DNA of 64,000 nt from Lepiota brunneoincarnata (taxonomy: Eukaryota; Basidiomycota; Agaricomycetes; Agaricales; Agaricaceae), in the NCBI GenBank assembly GCA_023014365.1, contig JAEBUN010000004.1, positions 248,001-312,000 on the forward strand, written 5' to 3'. A model generated the notes under the pieces. That model searched no databases, was not told the origin of the DNA, and worked only from the letters and a program-made list of their open reading frames with translations. Positions 21,618 through 33,862 of the stretch are shown piece by piece (position 1 is the first letter of the stretch; each line of letters begins with the position of its first letter). Position numbers and translations under genes: made by a program.

Positions 21618-22760
21618 TTCCTAATGTCCTCTTCTTTCCCTCTGCAATACATCAGAGCTCACCAAGGTCAAATTCCCTGTCCCATTGATTCAATGAAGAA
21701 GTAGCTGGGTTGAGGTTGGAGGACTTGGCAGTCTTGGAGACATTGGGGGGTGTATTCAGTTGATGAGAGGGATTCCCCTCTCTGAGTTGACCATGTCTTG
21801 GTTGGTCAACAGCAAATCCAGCATATCCTTCACTCATGAATAAACAAGGACCATGAAGCTTGTTCTGGATGAAGTTGGGCACAAGGTTGGATACTAAGGC
21901 AATGAGTAGAGAAAAAACACCAGCTTCAAACAGCAGTTATGAAGGTGGTAGTTAGTTAGACAAGGAAAATGCAGGAGTCTGTCTCATAGTAGCCACTACA
22001 GAGAAACTAACTCCTTTCCTTGTATGTGTTCACCTGCAGGGCATTTTCAGCTACCAGTGATCTACAACTGGGGCCCTTCTTGTTTGTCATCATTGACCTG
22101 GCATAAACAAATCTTTAAGCTCAATTAATGTATTATATCTATTGTTGGGAAGGAAACAATAAACCAATCTTATTTTGGTCATGACAGCAGACCCTAAACC
22201 TTCAAAGTTTGTCTGTGCCACATACAGAACCTTTTATTGTTGCAGGCCCTGTTCTAAAATATGTGATGGGTACTGAGTATACAAACAAAACAGATTCTTA
22301 TAATTATTCTTTTGTACCTCTTGTTCATAGGACCAAATGTGGCAGGTCTCAGGTGAATAGTATCCATAAGTGGCTTCATGTTTGGCACATCCTCAGTGGT
22401 TTATCCCCATACATCCCTGAAGATGTGAGTACTATATTCTTTCCCTTGCAACATATTATTCACATAATGCCTCTATAAAGGTATACTGAGAGGCACTCTT
22501 ATTACACATTGTAAGATTGCATAAATTGGAGGTATCATATATTTAAGCTACATAGTTATTTCTGGCCTCTATTGGTTGAAGTGCTTAGTAGGTAAGAGTC
22601 ATGGGAAAGAGGGGTATATGCTTAAACCCGGATGCAAGCAGTAGGAAAACAGAACCAATAGTGATATATAAACAAAAGACAAATTCGCGAAAGGTAACAG
22701 GGCAGATAAACGGCAATACGAGGGGAGCGTATAACCATCCACAAAGACAAAACCCACATG
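21618..22760. other. Decayed repeat flank and boundary to the gene domain
   Basis: No gene is recognised. Sequence to about 22,660 is A+T rich and CpG-poor like the transposons. At about 22,685 (ttcgcgaaagg) CpG returns abruptly, and the Cyc8 3' region begins. The 89-codon frame at 22209-22478 looks like chance. Confidence 0.5.
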
Positions 22761-25700
22761 TTACATTTCTTTCTTTTCCGACGACGGAGACGGTGATTGC
22801 TTCACAAGGGGCGGCGACTTCGGGTTCGACGCTGATGAGTGTACAACATCGGATAGCTTTCCGCTGCGCGACGGTGGAGAGGCCGAACGGCTCTCATCCA
22901 CTTGCATTCTGTCATCTCGCTCCGCGCCGACTCCAGGAGAAGGCACAGTCGAAGGCGGGGTTAATGTGGCAATGGGAGGAAGCGGAAGTGCTGAAGAGGT
23001 AGTGCCATGGCCAGCTCCTATAGGTCGTGGATGAGGAGGTAGGACAGCAGGTAACGGAGGGCTCGGTGGATATGTATCATGGGTCTGTCGCGAGTCGGGC
23101 GAACGAGAGGTGTTTGGTTGTGTTCTAAATGGGATAGGCGATGGTCGTGAAGAAGGGATAGGGGTTCGGCGCCCATTCGGTGACGAAGCCCGGCGCTTCA
23201 AGACATCAATCCGAGTTCGCTTGTTATCTGATTCTTCCGGCCCCGGGCTCAGTGCTCGTTTGAGGGGAGCAGTTTGCATTGGAGGTGAAGCATGGCTACG
23301 TGTCGAGGAAACGGAGCCACGGTGAGATGCAGGCGGACGCGGGGAGGGGTCACTATGTCGGCTACCAACAGATACAGTAGGGGAATGACCAGGTCCTTCC
23401 GTATGCTGTGACGCTTCAGGTGCACCTCCGCGATATCCTCCAGCCAGGTCCATCAATGCATCCGCGACACCCTCGTCATAGTCCTCATCGACAATGCGCG
23501 AGGGTGGACGAGGTGTCGCACTGGTCGGTGAAGGTTGAACTGATCGCAAGGACCCATTTGAACCCACGGGCTCGGGGGAGTTCGGCTCTTTGGAAGGATA
23601 GGGCATACCCTTGAAGCGTTCAGTGGGGTGTATCTTCGGAGTTTCCAGGCCGGGCTGATCGTCCTTCCTCTTGTTTGCGCTGCGAGCCTTGCGTTTCTCA
23701 CGATCCCTCTTGCTGACGTGGTCTTGTGGGAGAGGAGTGGGAGGATGGGTTGGAGGAGGTTGAGAAGCGAGGGTTTCAGTCTCTTTGTCGCGGGGTCTCC
23801 GTCGTCCCTTGGAGTCAACTGCGGACATACGAGGACTCTCAGAGCCACGAGAGCTGGAGGAAACGTGAGGGAGGGGATTTCTGGCTTGGGTGCGAGCTCC
23901 CTCTGGCGATCCTGCGTAAGGCCGGTCACTGCGTTGATCGGGCTCGAAGTCACGAGCGTCCCGTCCATCATACCTTGGGTCATAGCGGCGGCTCGCGGAT
24001 GAAGATGGTTCATGATGTACAAGGGGTGGCGAACCAGGGCGCGGGTGTGAAGGCGCCGGGTTAGGATGCTTGGAATCCCAGTAGCGGGTCGGCTGTGACC
24101 GGGGAGATGGTTCGGGGGGAGTGTGTGGGCGAGCGGTACTGGTAACGGGGGAACGAGGGGGGTAGAAGGGCCCTGGCTGTGAAGGATGGTCGCCATGCCG
24201 GGGACGGCGCTCAGATTGGCGCTCTTGGTCCCAATCACGATGTTCGGAAGGACGTCTGTTGTCCCATAAATCCCTGTCTCCCGGGCGATTAGATTCGTGA
24301 GGGGGAGGCTGGTAGTTTCTGGGGGACCGATGGAGTGGGAGACCAGCACTGGGTTGAGCGGGACCCACCGGTTGACGCGGGGGATAGTTCTGGAAACCGG
24401 GAGGGGAAGAACGACGAGTAGGGTGAGCGGGTGAAGTTGAAGTTGAACGAGAGGGGGGACGTTGGTTTCGATTGAAATAAATATCTGGATGGTGATGGCC
24501 GTGGGTACTACCTCGAAGTTCTTCTGCAGGGGGCTGAGGAATGGGGTGTTGCAGGAGTAGAGTCGGGCCTCCCGACGGGACGCGATTGGCCTCACGAGGG
24601 TGGGGATAGTCGCGGTGACTGGGAGGACGATCTACGTCCATTGGTGCCAACGGAGTTTGCGAAGGTGGGTGTCGACTCTCGTCGAGTACGACAGGTGGTG
24701 GTGGGCCACCTCGGAAGGGTCCAGGGGGAGGTGTTACACGACCATTACCAACCTGGGACGGAGGTGGGAGAGAGATCTCGTTTGGGCCGCGAGAGTCCGT
24801 ATTGAACACAGGACGCTGTGAGCTTGACTGCAACATGGGCGGTGGTCCCGACAGTCCTGGAGGAGGCACGACAGCGCTGGCATATGCAGTTGGGTGTACA
24901 TCTTGTGGACCAGGCGCAGCTGGGAGCTGGCCACCATTTGCCTGAGCATTTTTGAGAAGCTGGAGACGCTGCGTGATGGCGGGGTTGCTGGGATCAAGCT
25001 CAGCAGCGCGAGCATAAGCATCAATGGCATCAGTGATCTGATTATTGCAGCTTTCGTACAGGCTTCCAAGGTCAAACCAGACTTCTGAGATGTATGGGTT
25101 GATGCGGATGGCTCGTGAGTATGCGTCAAGTGCGTCTCGGAACTGGTTAATCTGAAAATAAAGTACGCCAATCGAACACCAGAATGTTGGGTTACGGCCA
25201 TCACGATAGACAGCCTGTTGATATGCCTCATAAGCCTTGTTGTATTTTTGACCTGCCATGTAGGCACGACCAAGAAGATACCAGCTCTGTGCGTCAGAAG
25301 GATCTGTCCAGCAGTGAGAAAGTCAGGAGAGGTATGCTATGTGAAGGCAACTACTACTCACCGGCTTCGAGGCTTTTGGTCAGGTATTGAATTGCAAGCT
25401 CCTGGTTCTGGAAGCTCGAACCGTCTTGATGGTACAGCCACCCAAGCTGTTGCAGGACCTTTGCGTGATTCGGATTATCGGCAACAACACGTTCGTATGC
25501 ATCCTTGGCTCGAGCATGCTGTGATGATGGCGTTAAAATAAATAAAGAACATGAGCTACAACAAACTCACGTCTTTTTGCTGCTCATATACATGCCCGAT
25601 TTGGAACCAAATGTCGGCATGGGCAAGGGGGCTAGGGGGGTTGCGAAGGATGCGATCGAAACAAGCGAGGGATTCTTCGTATTTGCCCTGCTGTTTATAA

Positions 25701-26797
25701 ATGATGCCGAGACGGAAAAGGATTTCATTGGCCTTGTCAAAGTCTTCGTTGTGGAAATCAGCGAAACCAAACAGAATAAGGTAAAAGTATAACTTTACTT
25801 TTGTCCATGCGAAGGACGGACGAAAAAGCCTCCTCGGCGTGGTCGAGAGAGCCGTATCGATCATAGAGAATGCCAATTCCGTACCATAGCTTCGGGTCCT
25901 CCTAAGGTGGCTTGTGAGTTAACAGGTAGCACGGGATAAGTCAGAAGGTGAAAATGTACCTTTGGGTTTGGGAGAAGGTAGAGCGCTTGTTGATAAGCGG
26001 AATAGGCTTTCTGCAGGTCATCTTGCATGAGGTAGCAATGACCTTTGAGGAAAGGGATTAGAGGGCTAGACCACTGATCAGATCGGGCAAGGGGATTACC
26101 AAGTGCACTCCACACTTCGCCGTTGTCTTCCTGGAGAGAGAGAACACGCTGGAAGTAATCGACCGCCTGGAAATAGAGATTATTACGTCATTCGAGATCT
26201 TATCGGGGATAAAAAGGGAATCCGCGGAGACCCGGAAGATGCTCGGCAAGCGACATTGAAGAGGAGCTTGAAGTATCACAGGAAGAAACACCGACCTTGG
26301 GATAGTTTTCCTTGATCCGAGCAATACCTGCCACCTGTGTGAGGCCAGACAGGGACATCGGATTATGCCGTAGAGCATGTTCGTAAGCGGAAAGCGCATG
26401 CTCTAGGTCACCCATTTGCTCGGCAACACGTCCTGATGAGAACCTCAGCTTCCGGGCGGCAAACATATCGGAAACGCAAATGCTAACCAATCAGAAGCCA
26501 CGTCTGTTCATTTGCAACTGCGAGCTTATGAACAAGGGTAGGAGTGGCGGCGGGTACACCGTTGGGTGCCACGTTTGCGGCAACGGCGGGAGAGATGGCA
26601 TTGGGATGGACAGCACCGTTCGGAATTGTGGCAGGAGTGGAAGGTATAGGTGCAGCGCCATTGAGATGAGGGGGCTGCTGCGCATGGGGGTGTGGGTGAG
26701 AGATGATGTTGTGGGGATGAGGGTGAACAGATGGAGGGGGAGGATCATGCATGCGGACGTCGCGGTCGGGTTGTCTTGGTGGATGCCGATGAGCCAT
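22761..26797 (-). CDS. CYC8: General transcriptional co-repressor Cyc8/Ssn6 (TPR protein)
   Basis: Coding exons: 26797-26488, 26432-26296, 26166-26100, 26042-25960, 25901-25799, 25743-25571, 25518-25362, 25303-22761; 1,190 residues. A His/Pro-rich N-terminus of about 95 residues is followed by the tetratricopeptide array (about residues 95-455), with Cyc8 signatures such as EHALRHNP, GHCYLM, NEILFRLGIIYKQQGK, IWFQIGHVYEQQKD, AYMAGQKYNKAYEAYQQA and SCNNQITDAIDAYARAAELDP. The long C-terminal half is Pro/Ser/Arg-rich and probably disordered. In yeast Cyc8 pairs with Tup1 to repress many gene sets in the nucleus. The start at MAHRHPP was chosen; an in-frame upstream Met at 26974 also exists, and its extra stretch contains a hydrophobic segment unlike the family. 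All splice phases join correctly. Confidence 0.93.
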
Positions 26798-29760
26798 TGG
26801 GGGGCCGACGTAGGGAACGTCGAGGAGGGGCTGAGGTGGGAAAGAGGATGGGAGAGAAGGGGGGCGAAGAGTTGTTGTTGAAGGCGGCGTCTTGATATAT
26901 ATAATGGACAGAATCAGGGCCCAGGAAATGGCGATCAAGGTGGGGAGATGGGATCTGGCGTTTGGAGATGACATCCCTAGCTTTCCACTTTTGGACTGGA
27001 AGGGTGATCAGGGTTGGTATGCATCCAGATATCCACCTGTGATACATACGCACAAACTTGCCGAGAGGCTGTTCTTGACACCCTGTGCTTCTGCTTCTCC
27101 GCGTGCCCTGCCTTTGCTGTTTTGGGCCTGTTGCCGCGTTCTAATCCGCTTACCCTGTCTATCACCCATCGAGATCTTCTCGCGTGCGTTGCGAATTCAT
27201 AATTGCAACCCATAAGATTGCCTCCTCGAGTCTAATCAGCATGCAGCGAGCTACTTGCGAACTACGACACGGATCGCGCACAGAACCTGATGTGCAGTGT
27301 TACTCCCCCGCTATTAGCTATCAGTAGCTCTCTGGTCGCGCGGTTCTGTCTCAACAACCAATCTGGCAAAAACACACAATGTTGACGGGTTTTTAAAGTT
27401 GGTTGGTCTAATATCGCAGCGCAGATTGCCGATTCCGTCTATATTGGGGGACAGAATGACACGCATGACATGGTCTCTTCGGCCTGACCGCTCCCCGATC
27501 CACGATCTCGGATGTCGTCTGCCTTCTCTCCGATTCTGGGGAAGAGATGTAGATGCATCTTGCCCGACTCCATTATGTCAGCATCCAGGTCAATCTTGAT
27601 GTTCTCAGGCACATCGTGATCGAGTCGGGATTACCTAAGCAACCCACTTCGCCTTCCCAACTCGGAACCACTTACATCAAATCGAGATGACAATACGCAC
27701 ACCTCCATATCCAGCTTAACTGCCTGTGACGGCACCGTTATTATCATCAATTCATTCTCCTTACGGTTGCCAAGCATGCCTCCCCCAGCCTAATCCCCTC
27801 TTGTCCTCCTTTCCGTCTGCCCCGGTCGATTCTAAATCTTCTTCCTTACTCTTCGCCATGCACCCACCCTCATAGTTCGCTTTTTCCCATAGGAATCTCT
27901 TCTCTTGCATTCCTATCGGATTTTCACAATCGTTCCACCGGGAATCAGGAGGATATGGCAACCGCAAGGGTTGGATCTCTCATGGGCAATTGAGGGGTTA
28001 CCAGATATTGATAATGTGTACTGACTCCCCAATGTTAGTTTGGTCTCCATCACTCCATGTTGTTACACGTATTCCAGAAGACAGCTCCATTCTCCACCGC
28101 TGTATTGCCCAGAGAGCGCCTCGGGCAATCATACCAACAATGCCCTTCGTACCTGAGGTAACTGGCATACAGCATTTTTAAAATGTAAGTGTTCCAACAG
28201 GGTCGAACGCCCTCAATGCTTCTGTGTCTCCCTCCCTGATTCATCATTGATGGCCAGGTTCCCTGTGCGCCGCAGATATGTAACTTGTCATAATAATGCT
28301 GATAACATCCTATAAAGATTGCAATCGGGGGCACATCAACTTAGCCTTTTCTCCTCGTGCTGGTCTATATTTACACACTAGTACACCAATTCGGAGACTA
28401 CCAAGTCACGTCGCTCTCCCGTAAGCAGGTCGAGACCAGGTTAACCTTTGTAACGATAATTGGTCACTAAGGGCCCCCTCCGTTGAAACATCCCGTCCGT
28501 CCGGACCGAGACTGTAATATACCGCCCAGCTGTCAACCCTTGAAGACGCGAGCCTTATCCCACCATGATGTGGCTGGGCTTGAGAACCCCTTGCCAAAAT
28601 GAGCACTTTCCACCAAGTCTATTCTCCCGTATCGGCACCCTCGTTTGACGCGAATCCGGAATGTATACCAACACACATCCTCCATGCACACCTAGGTGTT
28701 TCATACATGAACACAAAGCCCAACCGCTAAGGGTACAAACATATTCAACAAACCCACCTCCCTTTCCTGGAATGCTTCCATTCGCAAGCGCGGTGATACG
28801 CTCAACGACTGCCGGTCTTCCTCCAACATGATGCCACTCTCGGAAATAGCTGCGGTCACTGCCACATGTTTCATAATGGGGATCGTGGCGTCTCCATCAC
28901 CAAAAACAAACTTCCCCTGCCATTGGGCCTTAAGGAGGGAACAACACATCACGATCAGTGATTATGAAATCACACCCCCCCACCCCTCGCTGTTATTGTG
29001 CATAAAGAGGATGGATCTTAATTCCCGAATACAGGGGTCCTTCTCGAAACCCACACAAAACAAAGTGAACATTTCGGAAGCGTGGGTTGGTTATAAAGAA
29101 AAGAAAAGAGGCCGTTTTACGCAACTGAATCGGGAAGCGGTGGGGTTGCTTCGGAGATCGCGCCGGAATGACGACCCCCATCCCCCAGCAACAACATCAA
29201 TATCGAATTACCTGTCTCGAGTGCCGGACACCATATCATTTCGTGATGATGGTGTAAGATTGCTGTCAGGCTGCGCACAAGCGGCTGCAGCCACCACCAA
29301 AAGGGACCCAGATCGCGGAATGACCAACGCAAACGTATGGGAACAATCGGGGTCTTGGGCCATTTTAGGAATTCCATTGGAAACGGGGAGGAGCTCCTGA
29401 CAGCAGGAAGGGTTTTTCCAACCTAGCATAAGAAGCACGCGTCCGGCACTGCATCCCTTGCCCTTGGCTCGATCCCATGCCGCAACATGCCATAGCTGTG
29501 ACAGATTCCCAGAGTCAACTATACACCCCCTTATTCCATTATGGGCTACGGCAGATGGATGATCCCCGGAGATTACGACGGGAACATTGTGTTAACTCCT
29601 AGCAACTCCCGAAGATTATCTTTGAATCCCCGTTCATCGCCGCTCGAATTCCTGCCACTCAATCACATCCTCGGCTTCGCGTCCGATCCAAGTTCCACAA
29701 CATTCTACGCCCGCTTGCCACTACAGACGACGATAACCCCCCCCTTCCCGTCACACAGCG
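26798..29760. other. Intergenic region between Cyc8 and SERF
   Basis: About 3 kb with no recognised gene; it should hold the Cyc8 promoter and 5' leader. The longest open frame is 28828-29400 (+, 190 codons). It has no family resemblance, repeats or convincing splice pattern, so I treat it as probable chance. A 237-base minus frame at 27213-26977 is also unsupported. Confidence 0.5.
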
Positions 29761-30325
29761 ATGACTAGTGAGTCCCGTCCCCCTGTGTGAACAATTGTGA
29801 ACACGATCGACCAATCCACTCATATCGTGCCTTCCCTCCTTCCATGGATTATTAGGAGGGAACCAAAGAGAGAACGATCGTCTTCGTGCACAGAAAAAGG
29901 CGACGACCAAAAAGCCGAAAGTGAGTGCCTCAAACTTGGCGAAACGTAAGGAGCAGTAAGTTGCCGCCGCCTCACCTAGACCTTCTAGGTCCAAGCCTAT
30001 TCCTCGCTTTTAACTCATATAACTTATTAGGGACGCAGAGATCTTGAGAGCAAAACAGAAAGTATATGTTGTCCTGGAGATTATCTTATTGCGTGATTGC
30101 TGATGGGCTTTGTTTGCTGATACCTCCCATCAGAAAGCGGAAGAATCGAAAGCTGGGGCTCCGAAGGCTGGGCCGAAGACTGAGGGGTCAAAAGCTGGAC
30201 CGAGTACTGAGGCGCTGTCGAAAGCCGAGTCGAATGTTGGAGAGTCAGAAGCTAAGCCAAGAGCTGAGGTGCTACCAGAGGTGCCGACGTTGGCCGAGGA
30301 GGTTCCTGTGGAAAGTGGAAATTAG
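29761..30325 (+). CDS. SERF/4F5 family small basic protein with C-terminal extension
   Basis: Coding exons: 29761-29767, 29856-29955, 30031-30061, 30134-30325; 109 residues. The first coding exon is only 7 bases (ATG ACT A). Joined, the protein opens MTRGNQRENDRLRAQKK, the SERF (small EDRK-rich factor) signature. It continues NLAKRKEQDAEILRAKQK, the second conserved block, ending near residue 46. SERF proteins are short, charged and disordered, bind nucleic acids, and alter protein aggregation in animals; their fungal role is little known. Unlike the usual 60-70 residues, this one has a further 60-residue Glu/Lys/Pro/Ala tail with repeated KAG and KAE steps. Phases agree across all three introns. 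The start is firm because it alone gives the family N-terminus. Confidence 0.88.
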
Positions 30326-30673
30326 CACAAGCCGGTTCCGTTGTGTGTCCAGCTGCTGTTGGTTCTCAATACCCTGACTTTTCACCTGACAGCGGATATA
30401 ACGTTTTTTTAACTCATGAGGTCATGGTTGAAATGCTTCGATTAAGGAAAAATGGTTGTTCGCATGTATGATAATTTTCATGATGGTCATCTACAACTCT
30501 TCTGATTCAATGAACGAGTCAGACCGTGTGACCAGGGGATAATGGTGTTTGATTAGGAGCAACCAAGCGATCGGGTTGCTTTTCAGCTCCGATCTCAGGC
30601 TATTTCAACAGCGGTATTCTCCAGTGAGCCAATGGACTTCATTTAGCTAAAGAGGGAGGGGATTGAGGGGAAA

Positions 30674-30710
<37 letters not shown>
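30674..30710. repeat. (GA)n microsatellite
   Basis: An almost pure AG dinucleotide run of about 37 bases, with one AAA interruption at each end. Confidence 0.95.
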
Positions 30711-30712
<2 letters not shown>

Positions 30713-31595
30713 GTAAGTGAGCTGCCTCGGAGACAAACGCCCGCAGTCTTATAGGGTGATGAAATGCCTGCCTAGTCATCGAAGTCAACAGCTTACAGCA
30801 GCACCCCAGGACATTGTTTCGACAATCCTACCAGGGTGATGGAATCCTGGACGTGAGCGGACCCTCTGATCGATTTAGATGGTCTGCCAGAGGTGGATTC
30901 GTGCCTGTGATGGCGCGCCTGTTGTCTGGGTCAGTGTTCCCATGGAGGCTGGAGGCGTCTGACACCCGATCCATGCAGATGTAATTTTTCGACCTGGTCA
31001 ATGTGATTTGATGGACGTAAAATTAGAGAGCCAAGTAATTTCTGGCCTCGACTCGCACGTTTGCTTCTACCCGAGGAAGGAAGGGCTGTATGTCTGCTTG
31101 GCGGCGTGCGCCGGACGATGAATTGTCCACCCAAAGACCTTGAGGGCATTCATGTATATAAGGTTAGGGCATTCATACAGCACAAGCATCCTAGAAGCCT
31201 CATGGGGGTAGGTGAATGGGTTGCCGATTTGGGTATGTTCGAAAACATTGTGCAGAACTCACAGCCACCCCGATGGTTCCGTCCCAACAAAAAAAAACAA
31301 AGGCTTCCCGACGCGACTCGGACAAGCATGTGACCAGTCGGCTCCAATCGGCCCTCCCGGATCTCGGTGTCACAGCACCCCTGCGTCACAGCTGTCTGGG
31401 CAATTGTCGGCAACCAAGAACGATCCCATCAGAATTGACTATTTATTGCATACACCAAAGCTTATTTCATCCGGGTGCCCCGTGACCACAGATCCAGGTG
31501 TGGAGCGCAAGAAGGGTTGCATCGCGCCCGGCTCATATTCGCAGCTGATTTGATAAATAAAATAAAATACTACGACATAGGAGTTGCTAGGTCGT

Positions 31596-31626
31596 CACGC
31601 ACACACAGACACACACAACACACACA
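31596..31626. repeat. (CA)n-rich microsatellite
   Basis: A CA-rich run, interrupted twice (by ga and aa), about 31 bases. Confidence 0.85.
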
Positions 31627-32284
31627 TCCCCCTATACAGTGCGAGACAAGAAGTCCAGCAAGGATGCGCGTCAGCAGCAGCCCGTTGGATGTTCCTTGGG
31701 TGGCAACCTTATGTTTGTACCTTGCTTCTTAGCCGCGTTAAGACAAGGAGAATGTTGCAAGAACTTACAGCAACTGGAATCGACCCTGTTATTCCAAAAT
31801 ACACATGTTATTTTGAGATTGGTTCTCCGAAATGCAAATATGGAAGGTGCGCCAATCGCTCGGGTTGACGTATCCATGTTGTTGGACGATCGTCTCTGCG
31901 AATTGGCATGATCTTCACCCCTTCGGGTGTCCCCAACCTAGCCCCTGTGGTCCCTAAAGAAGCTGCCTTAAAAGGTCCAATCGTTGGTAGGATATCAAAA
32001 CATCACAATAGAGGAAGACCCATTGAAGGTTGTCGGCACACACCGGAATTACATGGTGCAGGCGGTGATGAACATCCATACCGTAGAATCTTACAAAATT
32101 ATTCATATCTTCCCGTAGACTGCGGATAGAATGGACGTAAGCCATTCTCGTAGACCCTCGATTATAGCGTCCACGAGTTCTTAGCGAACGTTCCGGGCCA
32201 ATCAGTGACATGCCACGCCCATCATATATTGGTTCTAGTGAATACAAACGGTCAAAACAGGCGATGAGAACTTCACCGAAAACG

Positions 32285-33657
32285 TCAACGAATTTTCTCC
32301 GCATTTCCACCTTCTAGCCTGCGCCTCCTGACTGACGTTCCTGAATCTGCGTTGGGTTGCGGACGGAACCAGTTGGAAACAGGAGCGGGTGAGGGATAGG
32401 GTGTATGCTGTTGGGGGAAGGGGCCGCCAGGAGCGATGACATACGGTCGGCTGGGGGATGTCGTGTTGATTGGCTGATTCCGCGAACGGTACAAAGACAG
32501 AAGTGCATTGACAAAAATGGTCAAGAATGATAATGAACTCAAGCTGAACATCTTCATGATTATGTTAAATCATGAATGGTCTTCGCTTGCTTTGCGACTC
32601 ACCAGCGTTTTCCAACTGATCGGCTCCACGAACCCGTTGACAACTTCTGCAATCATTTCGGCGCTAACCTTGGCCCGTCCTACCACTGTAGGATCCCGGC
32701 TCATGCATGTTTCCCATTTAGCACATTGCTGCACCATGGCCGGAACTGGGTTGATATCGCAGAGATTATTTCGATACTGGAGTGCGCACATCGCAATCTC
32801 TTGCACAATATCTGGCAGAGAGGGTGAGTGGCTTCGCTTGACATTAAATCCCCTTGACAGACCTTGTGAGTATTCTGAAACTCTCTGCCCAACATCCCGT
32901 TGGATTGTGATGATGAATTGCACCACTAGATACAAGAATAGCAAGACCAGAGACAGGTTGAAGAAGAATTGCAGATAACTAGCGAACAGTTACTCCGGAG
33001 CTCATGCAGGATCGCTGATAGCACGTACCCAAGTAGGACATACGGTGTTTCTGATGGCGGAGGAGCAGGAGCAGGCATGTTCAAAGTATAATGATTCGAA
33101 GTATTATGGGTCATGGGTGCGATCTCATCACTGCTGGATTCCGATTCGTCATCCGCTACATTAGATCTCTGTCGTACCCGAGGTGACTTGTTGATACGGG
33201 ACTTCTGTCTCTGATTATACACGCGTCGAAGAGCACCCAGTGCCATAGGTCTTCCTTTACCATTCTCTCTTTCACTCCGGTCTCCTTCGGCCTTGGCGGG
33301 ACTAGATTCGGTCATGTCCACGTCCTTCAGTTCCTCTAAAGTATGAAGCACCTTCTCCGGCGAGAAGCTCGCAGGGGGAGACCAAGGATAAGAAGAGGAA
33401 GCGGTTTGCGGCGAAGCAGGAGACTGAAAGATGAAGGGCACATTTTGATTGTGTCCCGAGCCAAAAACTGGTGTCTGAGATGTGCCAAAGGGAGACTGGG
33501 GCGCATTGACCTCATCAATTTGACCTGTACAGGCCTCAACATTGTTCCATGGCATATGGATGTGCTGCTCACGTTTGCGTGCCGTGCCTGCCTCCTCCTG
33601 CACACTCGACGACCACGCCGGTTTGACTCCAGGACGGTTGGTCCACTCAAAGTCCAT
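32285..33657 (-). CDS. BRL1: Brl1/Brr6 nuclear envelope protein
   Basis: Coding exons: 33657-33029, 32978-32603, 32551-32285; 423 residues. The N-terminal half is polar and disordered. A first membrane segment (about residues 212-235) and a second (about 336-356) flank the lumenal Brl1/Brr6 domain. That domain has four cysteines (CALQYRNNLC ... QQCAKWETC), followed by MSRDPTVVGRAKVSAE and VNGFVEPISWKT, the family's strongest motifs. In yeasts Brr6/Brl1 sit in the inner nuclear envelope, form disulfides in the lumen and act in nuclear pore assembly and membrane lipid balance. The start at MDFEWTNRPG was taken as typical; an in-frame Met at 33702 is an alternative. It is transcribed away from ClpP, about 205 bases apart. 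The gene could equally be called BRR6. Confidence 0.9.
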
Positions 33658-33862
33658 AGGTGCTTCTGTGGACCGGTCTGTCCTCATTTGTCGTCTGTTC
33701 ATTTTGAGGGGTAATGGGAGTTGGCGTGAGAGATGGCAAGAGCTGCAGGAAGCGACACCTACAGGACCACCAAGTAGCCTTTGTTGACTTGTGTTGACGC
33801 GTTCGTCACGACCTGTCCAGGTCACGCTCCTTTGGCTGCCCGTCATCCTTGTCTCTTCATCG
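33658..33862. promoter_or_regulatory. Shared promoter region of Brl1 and ClpP
   Basis: Only 205 bases (160 if Brl1 starts at 33702) separate the two divergent start codons. Both promoters and leaders must overlap here. No TATA box is evident. Co-regulation is inference only. Confidence 0.5.

Larger units (their letters stand above)
30326..32284. other. Intergenic region with microsatellites, no gene seen
   Basis: About 2 kb between SERF and Brl1. It holds a (GA)n run near 30674-30710 and a CA-rich run near 31596-31626. Open frames up to 113 codons (31212-31553) show no family features. Confidence 0.5.

Noticed and set aside
23453..24595. 380-codon minus-strand frame as a separate gene
   Set aside because: It is a shadow of the low-complexity Cyc8 C-terminal exon in another frame.
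26798..26974. Extended N-terminus of Cyc8 from Met 26974
   Set aside because: In frame, but adds a hydrophobic segment (LILSIIYI) foreign to this soluble nuclear protein; kept only as an alternative.
28828..29400. 190-codon open frame as a gene
   Set aside because: No family features, no codon or splice support, and no leader signal; long chance frames are expected at this base composition.
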